Below, one piece after another: positions 26,946-37,600 of a stretch of 64,000 nucleotides of DNA (within the stretch, counting starts at the first letter, position 1; every line of letters starts with the position of its first letter). The stretch lies in contig OZ020269.1 of NCBI GenBank assembly GCA_963971225.1, positions 82,002,450-82,066,449 on the forward strand, read 5' to 3'. Source of the DNA: Melieria omissa. Taxonomy: Eukaryota; Arthropoda; Insecta; Diptera; Ulidiidae. The notes beneath the pieces are model-generated. The model searched no databases. It was not told where the DNA came from and worked only from the letters and a program-made list of their open reading frames with translations. Both the position numbers and the translations under genes were made by a program.

Positions 26946-27302
26946 AAGTTTTTAAGGTTCGAGTTATTAAAACCCACTTTGGTATAAATTATACTGCGGT
27001 CTAACTGAATCAATAAGCCCATTTCTATATTAATTTCTAAAAAGATATGGGTTTACTTTAAGCATTTTTGGCCATCTAAAGTAGTTCCTGTCATTTTATT
27101 TATAGGAAAACCAATATTTAATATAAGTAGACAATATTTTCAAAGTTTTATTTGGAAAAATTTAAATTTAAAAACTTGAAACCATGCGGACTAAAGGTAC
27201 ACTGCCTTAAATTGTGTACGCCCTTTTTTGGTCTTATTTAATTTATTTGATATATGTACATAAATTGCAATTTTACACATTCATTTACTAACCAAACAAA
27301 TA

Positions 27303-28287
27303 GGGGCAGTGGGGAGTTTTGAAGCATGGGGAGTTGGGAAGCACGGCCATAGATGTCGCTTAGTAGTGGTTTTGATAGCTCTTACCTACTGTCAACATTT
27401 TTTAACCTAAAATCTCAGTTTTGTACTAGCACTCGTCTCGATAGCCCACTTTTTTTGTATCTATCCAGATAGTGTGTTGAACATTTTGTTCGAAAAGTTT
27501 TTTTGAGCATTCGTGTTAGTGGAATTTTCGTAAAATTTTCAAGCGAATCGAAAAGGTGAGTACAAACAAAATAATGAACAATGATTAGTCTTTTAACATT
27601 AATTATTAAGGATTAAGGATTTATGCAAAAACATTCGATGTGTTACTGACGCGGTGGCATTTTTTAAATAGTAGCGAATGGGGAAAATTGGAGCACATCT
27701 AGTGGGGAGATGTGAAGCTCGTCAAATATTACAGATGTCAACCTGAAATCTATTTTACATGCGTATGCGCATTATTTGTAAAAAAAAATTGTAAAAAAAA
27801 TTGACAAAAAACAACGCAATTCATTGCAATGGATGCGACCGAGCAGTCCATTTGAAGTGTGCTCGTATATTGGCCGACGGTTATACTTGCGTTCATTGCA
27901 AATCGGAATGATTGAGCAACTTGCCATTTTTCACATTTTTTAAACAAAAGTTTAATTTTTGTTCCATTTTCTCAACTCTAATACATAAGAAATCTAATTA
28001 TTTGTCATTTTCTCCGATCCCAATAAAGATTTTTCACCAAAAAATGTAATTTGCTGCGATTTTTAGTCGTGCTTCACAACTCCCCACGATTTTTGAATAC
28101 TCCGAAAACCAGTTTTTTGGGCCAACAGACAAAAATTTTCGATTATTTTTGATTTTATGCATATCCATCAACTAGGAAGTGTATTTTAAGACGCTCTAGA
28201 GATTCTGTTTGAGAGAACGTGAAAAAACTATTTTTGTGGTAGTTTTAACCCCCAAAAAAGCGTGCTTCAAAACTCCCCACTCTCCCC
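27303..28287 (+). mobile_element. pogo-like DNA transposon, internally deleted
   Basis: Imperfect terminal inverted repeats of about 24 bases begin GGGGCAGTGGGGAGTTTTGA on the left and GGGGAGAGTGGGGAGTTTTG on the right (minus strand), differing by one small indel. A TA dinucleotide flanks each end (27301-27302 and 28288-28289), as in Tc1/mariner/pogo insertions. The core GGGGAGTT-TGAAGCA recurs inside at about 27328, at about 27703 (diverged) and inverted at about 28070. At 985 bases it lacks a transposase core, but it keeps a C-terminal zinc-finger remnant at 27819-27911. Assignment to the pogo/DDE_1 group rests on the TA target, the CAGT near the tip and that finger. Confidence 0.65.
27819..27911 (+). 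pseudogene. transposase C-terminal PHD-like zinc finger remnant
   Basis: About 30 codons read IHCNGCDRAVHLKC, then ARILADGYTCVHCKSE, then stop. The spacing C-x2-C-x4-H-x2-C-x9-C-x2-C is that of a short PHD-like finger, which I associate with the C-terminal end of some insect pogo-like (DDE_1) transposases. The same frame has a stop about 25 bases upstream, so the rest of the protein is gone. An AATAAA (28021-28026) lies just over 100 bases downstream, fitting a gene end. Confidence 0.5.
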
Positions 28288-28380
28288 TACATAAAACAGA
28301 ATTTTATTCATCTCTGTCTCTGCGATATTGCCACTGTTTTCATTGCAACCTTCAATAAACGTGACATTTTCCTTTTGAAT

Positions 28381-28659
28381 AGTTTACAAATTTGGGCATT
28401 GATTTTTTCCGTTATACTTTGTGGCAATAGCGGACCCTCTGCGCGCCCGCACATATTTAGAAACAACACAATTTCCAATGTGCTTAACGACGGCAGCCTT
28501 AACTGTGAACTTGAATGGCCGATGGCGTTCAAGTGCCCTCACACGGACTTGCGTCTGTTGGCGGCTTATTCCGCCTGCTTGAGTGCCACCTGCCTCTTCT
28601 ACTTCGCGTCTGTTGTATACACTGCAATGCTGTGCTATGACATATTGATTTCGGGCTAA
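28381..28659 (+). other. unassigned coding-like block with membrane segments
   Basis: The plus-strand frame is open for about 93 codons and is preceded by TTTTGAATAG, which could be a splice acceptor; there is no ATG. It starts with a hydrophobic stretch (QIWALIFSVILCGNSG), has NNTIS as a possible glycosylation site, and ends with a hydrophobic helix (AAYSACLSATCLFYFASVVY) before a TAA at about 28657. Many codons end in C or G. No family is recognised. The minus strand is also open. It may be a terminal exon of an unseen small membrane or secreted protein, or chance. Confidence 0.25.
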
Positions 28660-29335
28660 AGTCGGTGCTAGCGAAAACATATGCTACAACGATTTCTTGT
28701 GGTCAGTGGAATTGTTTGGATACTGTTTGTCTATGGACTGTGCTGTCGGCAAAATAATTGGTATGGAAATGAGAAGTAATGAAACTTTGTACGAACAATC
28801 TCGGAATATAGAGTAAGGACACATGTTTTTTTACCTCCCTATCGTTCGTTGTTCCCCCTGGAACCGCCGCTTGGCATTGCGTCTGGAGGCGGTCAAAGCT
28901 TAAAAAGCTTTAGCGTCAGTAAAAATTGTCAGTCTCTGTACTTGGTCACCACTTGTGAATCAGTTCGAGGTTGAGAATAGCTAAGGACCTCTGTGTGTGA
29001 AATCATCTGAGAAGTTGTTAAAAGATAATGTAAGATTTTCAACTTTTTTGTGAATTGTTAACATTTCATCGTGGCTCCATTCTTTGAATGGCTGTGGTTA
29101 CTGTACTTATTTACTTACTGTACTTCATTCATTCTTTCACTTTATTCTTCAATCGGAGTATTTAATATGATTTTCTTTTGTCGTCTTTGAAAATCATTGA
29201 ATGCGCCACATAATACTAATGTAGTATACAATTGAGTCGACTTGGGTTGGCTCACTTTTTGCTGTTGCCATTGTTGTTTTCAGTTTGCCGCTATTTGTAA
29301 TGGCATTAAATCGCAGCAACACCGCCGCCAGGCAC
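28660..29335. other. spacer
   Basis: No gene or element is recognised between the two coding-like blocks. Confidence 0.4.
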
Positions 29336-29339
29336 AATC

Positions 29340-29590
29340 CGACTCACCCCGCTGCCAGTGTCGATTATTCAATTTGTCATGTGGCAGCCAGACGATACAT
29401 ACAACGGCATTGTTGCCGCGACCGTCTGCCAAGTGGTGACCAGGTCCACTGACGCCGCCTCCTCGATGCTTTCCAGGCTATTGGCCAAGGCAAGTTCAAT
29501 GTTGATTTGTCTGTGGCAGCTATCCAGACCATCAAAAGCAACAGCAGCAGCGGACATCTCGGAGTTTATGAGGGCAATTTGTGGTGTGGG
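29340..29590. other. unassigned GC-rich coding-like block
   Basis: This is a GC-rich patch open in several frames. The plus-strand frame is bounded by an acceptor-like CGCTGCCAG at about 29358 and a donor-like TTGAGG/GTAATG at about 29608. The minus-strand frame (29557-29369) reads RQINIELALANSLESIEEAA, which also looks protein-like. I cannot choose a strand or name a family. A GTAT microsatellite follows at about 29612-29630. Confidence 0.22.
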
Positions 29591-29739
29591 CGACAGGGGG
29601 CGTTTGAGGGTAATGTATGTATGTATGTATTAATGGATAGCGGTTATATTTCGCTTGATAAACTGTGTTATGTCGTTGGTTAATTTAGATTTTCAAAGTA
29701 TCTGGTTTTGTGAATCACAATAAATCATTCATACAATGT

Positions 29740-30610
29740 CTGTCCAACAGAAAACGAGACTACTCTAAAGTAGCATATTCTGCTGGCGCAAAATGTGGCT
29801 GGGTACATACATTTCAAAGGCCTTCCTTCACTGAGATGCTGTCAAAATTTCATGGCTTTTCGTTCAGTACAAGCCAAGTCTGTTTATAGTATCGAAAATG
29901 AGTTTTGAACAAAGAGTCAAGAGTCGAGAGTAAGTTTTTGTTTTAAACTTGGTAAAACTTTTAGCGAAACATTCAATTTGATGAAACAAGTGTATGGTTA
30001 TGAATTTTCATCTCGAGCTAGAGTACATTAGTGGTTTAAGCGGTTCTGAGATGGTTTTGAAAACATTAAGGGTGACGAACATCCGCATCCTTCCAATACT
30101 GTGACTGTGGTTACTCAAAGTGACATCGAAAAAGTGCGTGAATTCATTAAAAATGAGCCGAAATCGTCATTACAATACATGGCAATGGAATTGAATATGT
30201 CCAAAAATTTAATTCATCGCATTTTGACCGACCATTTAAATCTGCAGAAGGAAATGGAAGCAGACGCCTGTTGCACGATAACGCATCGTCACATCGATCC
30301 AACTTGGTAGCCGATTTTTCTGGCCAACCACATGCCCTACTCACCTGACTTGGCTCCGTGTGATGCATTTGTCGATGAAAGGAGAAGCATATCCTCATGC
30401 TGAAGGGATTCAAAAGGCGACGACCGACATTTTGAAGACGATGGATACAGATGGCCTCAAAAATCATTCGATAATTTTATTGATCGTCGAAACGTTGTAT
30501 CGAAGCAGAAGGAGAATAATAATAAATTGAATAAAATGAATGAATTTTGTAAAAAAAAAAATATTTCTTTTTTTGTTTTTTGAGCAGTCTTGTTTTTCGT
30601 GCGAGACACC
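29740..30610 (+). mobile_element. mariner transposon relic
   Basis: From the ATG at 29898 the plus strand reads MSFEQRV, then (after a frameshift) FCFKLGKTFSETFNLMKQVY and RARVH-WFKRF, then TQSDIEKVREFIKNEP and SKNLIHRILTDHL. These are the helix-turn-helix parts of a mariner transposase. Near 30335-30360 the YSPDLAPCD motif of the catalytic domain appears directly after the N-terminal half, so the central catalytic region is deleted. There are several stops and frameshifts. The terminal repeats could not be defined, so the limits are approximate. Confidence 0.75.
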
Positions 30611-33600
30611 TTCTATGATCATAAAAATGTACAGTAAAAGTTAAAGAGGGATTTAAGGGAGCTTTAATTTAAGTTTAAGCTGATTACTACATGACCAGTT
30701 ATCGCACTGATGGGGCAATTATCATGTTATAAGTACAAATATTTCAATAAAACTATAGTTGACGTCAATCAGAAAGCCATCTTAAAAGGAAGAAAAGTGA
30801 ATATCTTTTATGTAGTCAAGTAATCAGAAATAAATGCAATCAGACCTCGATATCTCCACAAACATATCTTCACTAGAAATAAATATTTCTTCACTTCAAG
30901 AAATAGTGTTGTGTGAACCAAATAGAATCAACTACGAAAATTTTAACAAGGTACACAAATGTATACATTGGTGAGTATATATACTTAACAGCAGCAGCAA
31001 TAACCACCCATACAAATGATAAAATCAATTTGAACTCTCGACTTTGATTTGTACTTTGATTTCCACTTTGAGTTTTGAATGTGAAACAATTTTGAAAGAG
31101 AAGCACTGATCTTATTTTTCTTACCTTCTACATATTCTATTTCGCATTCAATTTCATTATAAATGTTTCATTGCAAATTTCTATCAAAACTATGAAATAT
31201 GTGCGTATTAAACCCCGGTTGGAAATGGTTGCAATATTTTAATCTTAAGGTTGTGACATGGATGGGATTCAATGTTATGTTGAATATATTGATAACTTTT
31301 CCTAAGGAAATTTTACGCTCAGAAATTGGTCGGCGCTTATTTGGAGGCCAGCTGATGAAATTGCATATCTATAGTTGGTATTAGCTCTGTTAAGATGGAA
31401 ATCCAAAATACTCTGACTTGTAAGATTTCTTGGGAAAACATTGATTTCTTGGGAGTATGATATTTGGATCGTATGAAGAATACATTTTGAGATACTAATC
31501 TGGCCGTGTTGAGTATTGGACTTGGATGCTTTGTAAAATAAATTTTTTATGTTCAATTTGTGTTAAATTGTAGAATAAAAATATTAAAAATTTTGATAAA
31601 TGATTTTCATTTGACCAGTGAGAATTAGTGACACAATGCACTGTTTTGAATTTTTATGTTTTATTGTTACAACCTGGAATTGTGATGTTAGATATTTTAA
31701 TACATAATTGGGATGGATTTCGATTGCGGAAATTGTTTAAAAAATAGTTCCAAATAGAAGTTTCTTTTGCCATGAATATCTTTCCTACGGGCATCTTCAT
31801 CTGTTTCATGCAGGCAATGGGCTCCATGAAGACTCAACAAAGACAAATGCAGTCACATTGTTTGTTACTGTTTGCTGCCGTTTCTGATGCTGTTGCCATT
31901 GAAGCAAGCTGCAAAATATTGCGCATATGAAAAATGTATTTGTTGTCTCACATGGAGCCGGCATGCTCACTCGATTGCCACTTTCAATGCGTGAGTAAAT
32001 TTATACGGATTTGCATATGTGTGCGTGCGCCATGGTTGACTGTAGCTTTTCAGTGAACAATTTTGACTTTTTCATAAAATGGCACTTGTATTGCATACTT
32101 ACATATCAAAATATATATGTATGTTGTGTTCTATGTCAGCGATGCCATCTACGTGCAGCGCATCGCAATCTTATTTTGCTCTCGAGCAGCTGATTGCCTC
32201 CAACAGTAATGCGTACTTGACGCTGCTGTGCGGGTTTTGCACAGCAAATTCTCCTTCGACTTGATTCACTTTCTTAGCTTAGAACTATTACAACAACCAC
32301 TATATCACGAACACTGCCAACAACACCATTGACAACAATGCAAACATGAGGTGGCAGCCGTTGAAGCGCTGCGCTGCAGTTACAGTCGACTCATGTGTGG
32401 CGCTTGCTCCTTGCTCGTCGCATCTATCAACTGCCACCAACAACAACCAGCTCACTCTGCTCATCCTGCAAACACACAAGCATACACATGCGTGTGTGTA
32501 TGTTAGTGCCGTCAGCCAGCTGCAGTTGCGGTTATGCTTGCAGCGGCTCCATTGTATGATTGCGTATACGCCTCGGTTTACTTGCATCGGAGGCGCTCTT
32601 TGTGTTGCACTGAAACCAATTTGAATCCATCTTTTGTCTACTTTTAGCAAATTTATGTTATCATATTTCACCAACAATAATAACAACAACAACAATAACA
32701 AAGCAACGACAGCAAACCAAACTGTGCCAGCATTTTGTTGAAATCTGAGTTAGAAGCAGCAAATGCCGAGTTGATTCTCTAGAGAAAAGCATTGGCTGCT
32801 TTTGCTGCGTGTGACAGCCGGGAAACTTGTACGCAGAACTGTTGTCACGCCAATTAAATTTACCAAAAGCTGTAATCTTAAAGTGCTTATGACTGCAGGC
32901 ACAGATAAACCGAAATGTTGTTTTGGAAATTGAAGAAGTGACATTATGGTAAATGTGCCGAGTTCAAATAAATTTGAATTAAGTGGATAGTTGGTAACTG
33001 GATAAAATATGTCGGTGCTATATAGGTGCGTGCTATATCCAATATTCGAATGTGGTAGTTCTGTGTAGTAGTTCTACTACTCGCAAGTGCGGCAGAATGG
33101 TCTTTGGTTCAGACTGATTCTGATCCAAATTCTTTCTCTATAAAATGGTTCACTTCTATTGTTAGGTCCCAAGAAAATCATTCAATTTTAAATTTATTAA
33201 GAGAAGTAGAGATAAAAGTATACTTCATATTTGGATCGGTTGTCGCACTCCAGATAATTCTTTTTCTGAACGTTTGCAAGTCTCTATGTAATTAAAATCA
33301 TTGAGATCAAAAGAAAAGTGTTTTTCCCGCTCACTTCCGAGAAGTGATCGCAAAGGTGGTTGACAGTACTTCTTACCTTGAAAACAATAAAAGGACACAG
33401 TTGTGCATAAATCTCAAGGAGCAAGAACTATCCTGGGGACATGTCAGAAGCAGTCAATGTTTCAAGACAATTAAAAACGTCTGCTGCAAAATATGGTTTC
33501 AAATGGAATTGACCCGAAATGTTGTACGCAAACGCTCCCTAAAATGAAATCCTGTGTCCACGGCGATGCCTACGCTCCGGCTGACACTTGTTCACCGGCT

Positions 33601-34030
33601 AAAATTTGAATGACGTGTCAATGCGTTGATGCGGCGCTAATACGCCACTACCGCATGCTAAATAATAGTGAAAAGCTCTCCACATTCAACAACTATAACA
33701 ACAACAAGCGTACATACGCAGTAGTTGTGGACAGGCATGCGATGCCTGGCGCCCAAAGAGCCGCTACGGAAATCGTACACCAGCCAAAAATTCACATGAA
33801 AATGTGTGCTTTGTGTTGTTGGAGGTTTTTGTGTTTTGTTTACTATTTTCCATTTTGATTTCCGTTCGCTTTTCGCAGCGAAGCATTGGTGGATGCGTTG
33901 CGTGATGTCAGGTGTGCGGTGAGCCTATCGGTCAGTTGTTCGGTCGGCTTGTCCGGTTTGTTAGCGGGTAGGGCGGTCATGTGTGCAGCCCCTGCGTTGC
34001 GGCCAAGTTGTACCAACAAATATTTGGCGT
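30611..34030. other. spacer upstream of the proposed trpl promoter
   Basis: No gene is recognised. Open frames at 32346-32701 on both strands arise from CAACAA/GTTGTT-rich text. Bases 33570-34030 are GC-richer and lie just upstream of the photoreceptor promoter element, so they may carry its proximal control sites, but I cannot name any. Confidence 0.4.
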
Positions 34031-34037
34031 TTTAGCC

Positions 34038-34075
34038 TAATTAAATTAGCGCTCGCAGAGCTGTGTGGTATAAAA
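34038..34075 (+). promoter_or_regulatory. photoreceptor core promoter: RCSI/P3 site plus TATA box
   Basis: TAATTAAATTA at 34038-34048 is an exact match to the palindromic homeodomain consensus TAATYNRATTA. This is the RCSI/P3 element of fly rhodopsin and other phototransduction promoters, bound by paired-class factors such as Pph13. TATAAAA follows at 34069-34075, leaving 20 bases between them, which is the rhodopsin-type layout. Transcription would begin near 34100 on the plus strand. The next named gene downstream on that strand is trpl, whose product acts in photoreceptors. That link is inferred. Confidence 0.55.
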
Positions 34076-34099
34076 TAGTGTGGCCACTGGCGGCCGCAT

Positions 34100-34638
34100 A
34101 CAAAACGCACCGGGAAATTCGCAAGTGGCGGCTGGCAGCAAACGCGCTGCTGTATCGAATCGCTTTGAACGCTTCCAGCGCTAACAACGCAGCAGCGTTT
34201 CCGGAAACGCAGCAAAGTGTCGCAAGTGCGCCTTAACTGTCTCGCTTAAATTGGCTGGAAATGTGCTAAAGCCTCGGCGTTTTTTTCGTTCTGTGATTTG
34301 GCGTTTGAAGTAAAAAAAAAACTGAAAACAAGTGAATTAAAAAAGATGAACTTTTGTTTTGCAAAAGCAATAAAAATTGGTTTGTGGTACGCTCAGCTTT
34401 GCGGTGTTGCCATTTTTTCGCTAATCGCCGTTTTCATTGCTAGCGCTGAAAATTGTATAAATCGGCATTAAATGCAAATTTTCAGTTTGGTGTTGGTGGT
34501 TTTTGGAAAAATCTCGCATGAAAGTGCTGGTTGCTGGAATTTTTGTGAACAATAAAATACAAACGAAAATATTAAACGATGAAATTTAACGGTGGCTTGG
34601 AGCAGTTGCAGGCGTTCGTATGCGCACAAATGCAAAAG
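34100..34638 (+). other. trpl: candidate first (leader) exon of trpl
   Basis: The start is placed about 30 bases after the TATA box. The end is the consensus donor CAAAAG/GTGAGT at 34638/34639. Joined to the acceptor at 40292 it would give a two-exon 5' leader. The stretch contains several ATGs: a two-codon ORF near 34256, a 41-residue ORF at 34346-34471, a 27-residue ORF at 34472-34555, a 23-residue ORF at 34518-34589, and a frame opening at 34579 (MKFNGGLEQLQAFVCAQMQK) that reaches the donor in phase 0. A further small intron inside it (possible acceptor AATTTTCAG at 34485) cannot be excluded. Confidence 0.4.
34346..34471 (+). other. upstream ORF, 41 residues, hydrophobic
   Basis: ATG at 34346 to TAA at 34469-34471. 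The peptide has a charged start (MNFCFAKAIK), a hydrophobic core (GVAIFSLIAVFIASA) and a short tail, resembling a signal peptide with a possible cleavage after ASA. The next uORF starts immediately at 34472 (TAA abuts ATG). In the proposed trpl leader it would more likely regulate translation than encode a product. Confidence 0.25.
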
Positions 34639-37600
34639 GTGAGTGCGGTGAGCGGGGCAAAAGTTGCTCTGAGTATTTATTGTGCGCCAGCTTAGTGCAC
34701 GTTGTGCGGTTTTTACGCTTGAAATCCGCCAAAAAATTGCACGTAGTGCTAGATTAGTGATTAGCATTCGTTGCCGGTGTCATTGTGCAAAAGAGCAAAA
34801 CAATCTGTGCAGTCACCAGATTAAAGTAATCCATTAAAATATTGCAAAAGTAAATGTAATCCGTGATCAGTGTGGTCGGCGGTGGAATCGACGTGGAAAG
34901 CTCACAAAGTTACATTTAACGTTCTATTACGATAATTAAAAAAACCAGAGAATGGTGCAACCGGGAGGGATTTTTTGGTATTAGAATCCTACCGGTGAAG
35001 AGATTTCTTTATTCTATTCAAAGAAATACAATGACGGGAAATGCATCACATTCTCCTATTTGGTCTTCCAAAATGTATGAGGAAATTTTCAGTGTACTTC
35101 TGCCATTCTTATTTGGTCTGTGTCAAAACCAATTAAACTCCACCTAAATTAAATTTTATTTTTTAATTACTGCCAATACCATTTATTTAAAATTTTTTCG
35201 ACCACAAAGCTCATGAAATCCTTTAAATTTTTTATTTTTGTTGCTATTTAATGAATGTTTAAGAAGAGTTGCGCGTGAAATCTCGCAGTAATTTTAATTT
35301 TTTTTCGGCCTATTTCTTTTGTGCATTTTTTGTAATATTTAATCAAGTTGCAATAACTTTTTAAAAAATCATTGCATTTAGCGACATAATTTTTTAAAAT
35401 TAAGTCTCCTCAGATTGACAAAACGTGTGCTAGGTAGGTATGCAAATTAAGTGGTGATGTCAAGGACTTTACTTAGGCCAAGTGGACCAAAACATATAAG
35501 CTTTTTCTTTTGTACCCTTATTTTATAAAAATAAAATAATATGAAAATATTGCATACGACAACAAAGTGCGGGCACACGACAACCTCGGGGCGGTGTAAA
35601 ATCCTTTTGATTTTCTGATGCTTTACAATAATTCTTTCTGCCATTGGTAAATCTTAGTTTATAAAAAAGTAAAGCCGATAGCCCTGGCAGCTAGTGCTCC
35701 TTTTTAATTATAATTTTGATTGTAATTAAAAATAATAAATAAATAAATAAAAAAGTAGACAAATAATGATTAAAGTTCTTAAAATAAAAACAAAACTCCA
35801 AAACTGCTCTCAGTTATGTGAATGATTTCGTGTTTTGTTGAAGTGTCCGCAATGCTTTCCGCTATTTCACTACAATCAAATCCAAATCTAATTTATTGTT
35901 GATACAATTCAAATGAGAACTGTATAAATTTTTCTATGATTTAAATGCCACTTTTACATTCAAAACCCCGCGTATTTTTTGAGATGAAATAAATTAATTG
36001 GCACACCTTGAAAACATAAATAAACACTTTGAAGTTGCATCAACACTTCCCCGTTCAAACATTTCATTGTATATCCCTATGGAAAATGCTTTGTTACACC
36101 CAAGAGAAAGCATTTTTAAACAAAACTGCACTGCAAAAATACACATGAAAAACTTATTTAAATAGTTGATGATAATTTATATAAACTATATAATTTATAC
36201 TCAAAAATATATGAACTAGAAATGAGCCAGAAAATCGAATCTAATAAAAGTTTCATATGCTTACGACTAGTTGCAAAAATTCAAACTAACTCTAATTTAC
36301 TAACTCTGATTTATTTTAATTCAATAATCTTTGCCCTAACCTATTCAAAGCTAACCTAACCTAATTCTGATCAGGATCATCACAACTATCAAATAAGCAA
36401 TATTCCCATTCTCGATGGCTCTTGACTGAATAATGATATAGGCTTCTGTGCAATTAGGCAACGGGAAATCATTTTTTCTTCTCTTTTCTATGTTGCTTTT
36501 TTCATATTTTTTCTGAAAATATTTTTCCATTCTAAAGTTTTTCGCGCAGTGTAAAGTGTGCGCACACATTTGCACATTAATATTCGTTTGCACACCGATG
36601 TTTGTGCCCTTAACCTGCTGCGTAAAAAATACCCGCTCTCTATGAATAGTAATCAAAAGACAATAACAACAGCAACAATTTTGGAGGCCACCTATTGTTA
36701 ACGACACCGCGCTGCCATAGTTTTCATTCGTTGCGTTTGCATATTTTTCGCATTTTTTACACGCCGGAACACAACTGCCAGCTCTGTTTTTTTGCTTCGC
36801 TGTCGGCAGCGAGTGTAACAATTTTTCGCACATTTCTTTCGTAGCAGCTGCAAAAAGCAGTGTTTGCAGTGTTTTGTTCGGCGGGCAGGTGGGTTTATTT
36901 GGCCAACAACACTGGCAAATGCTTCAGCTACCAAAATCATGAGAGCAACAAAAACGCCACTGCAAACAATCCAAATATTCCCACAACAAAAAATATTAAA
37001 GCCAACTGTTGCTTTTGTTGAAAATGCAGCGCAATTTTTGCTTCACATTTTTTGTTGTCGTTCCCGTTAAAAGCCAACAATAAAAAATTCAGTTGCATAA
37101 AAATTCGTTCAAGTGGCAATTGAAAGTGCCACACACATATCTACATACGAGTATGTAAGTATGTGTTGGTGCATGCATGCAGCTGTGGGTGTGTGTGTGT
37201 GTGTGCAATATGGAAAAGAGGGCTTAGCGCCGCATTAGTGAGCTATTTATTTGGTGAAAATCGAGCATCCAGACGGCTTAAAACATTTACCTGAATACAA
37301 AGCAGTTTGGCCATTATTTTTTGTTATTAAATTATGAGCAAGATTTTTTAAAAAGTCAGTGCACATGTGCGGAAAAATGAAGTTTATGTGCTTATGTTCG
37401 CTAATGCTGCATAATGCACTGAGAAAAAAAGGAGCGCACATATAAAAGAGTCAGAGTTTTCAGCCGATTGGGGACTATTGCGTGTCATTAAAATAAATAT
37501 GAATATTTTTCATATGATTTTGGGTTCGAGCACCGATTCACAGGCAGGTAATCCAATACACTCCACACTATTAAAATTTGCGAATTTTCTAATCAGTTCT

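Noticed and set aside
34579..34638. MKFNGG... as the main trpl start
   Set aside because: It splices in phase to exon 2, but the 10-codon exon at 40450 matches the fly TRPL N terminus far better; the upstream frame is kept only as a possible alternative.
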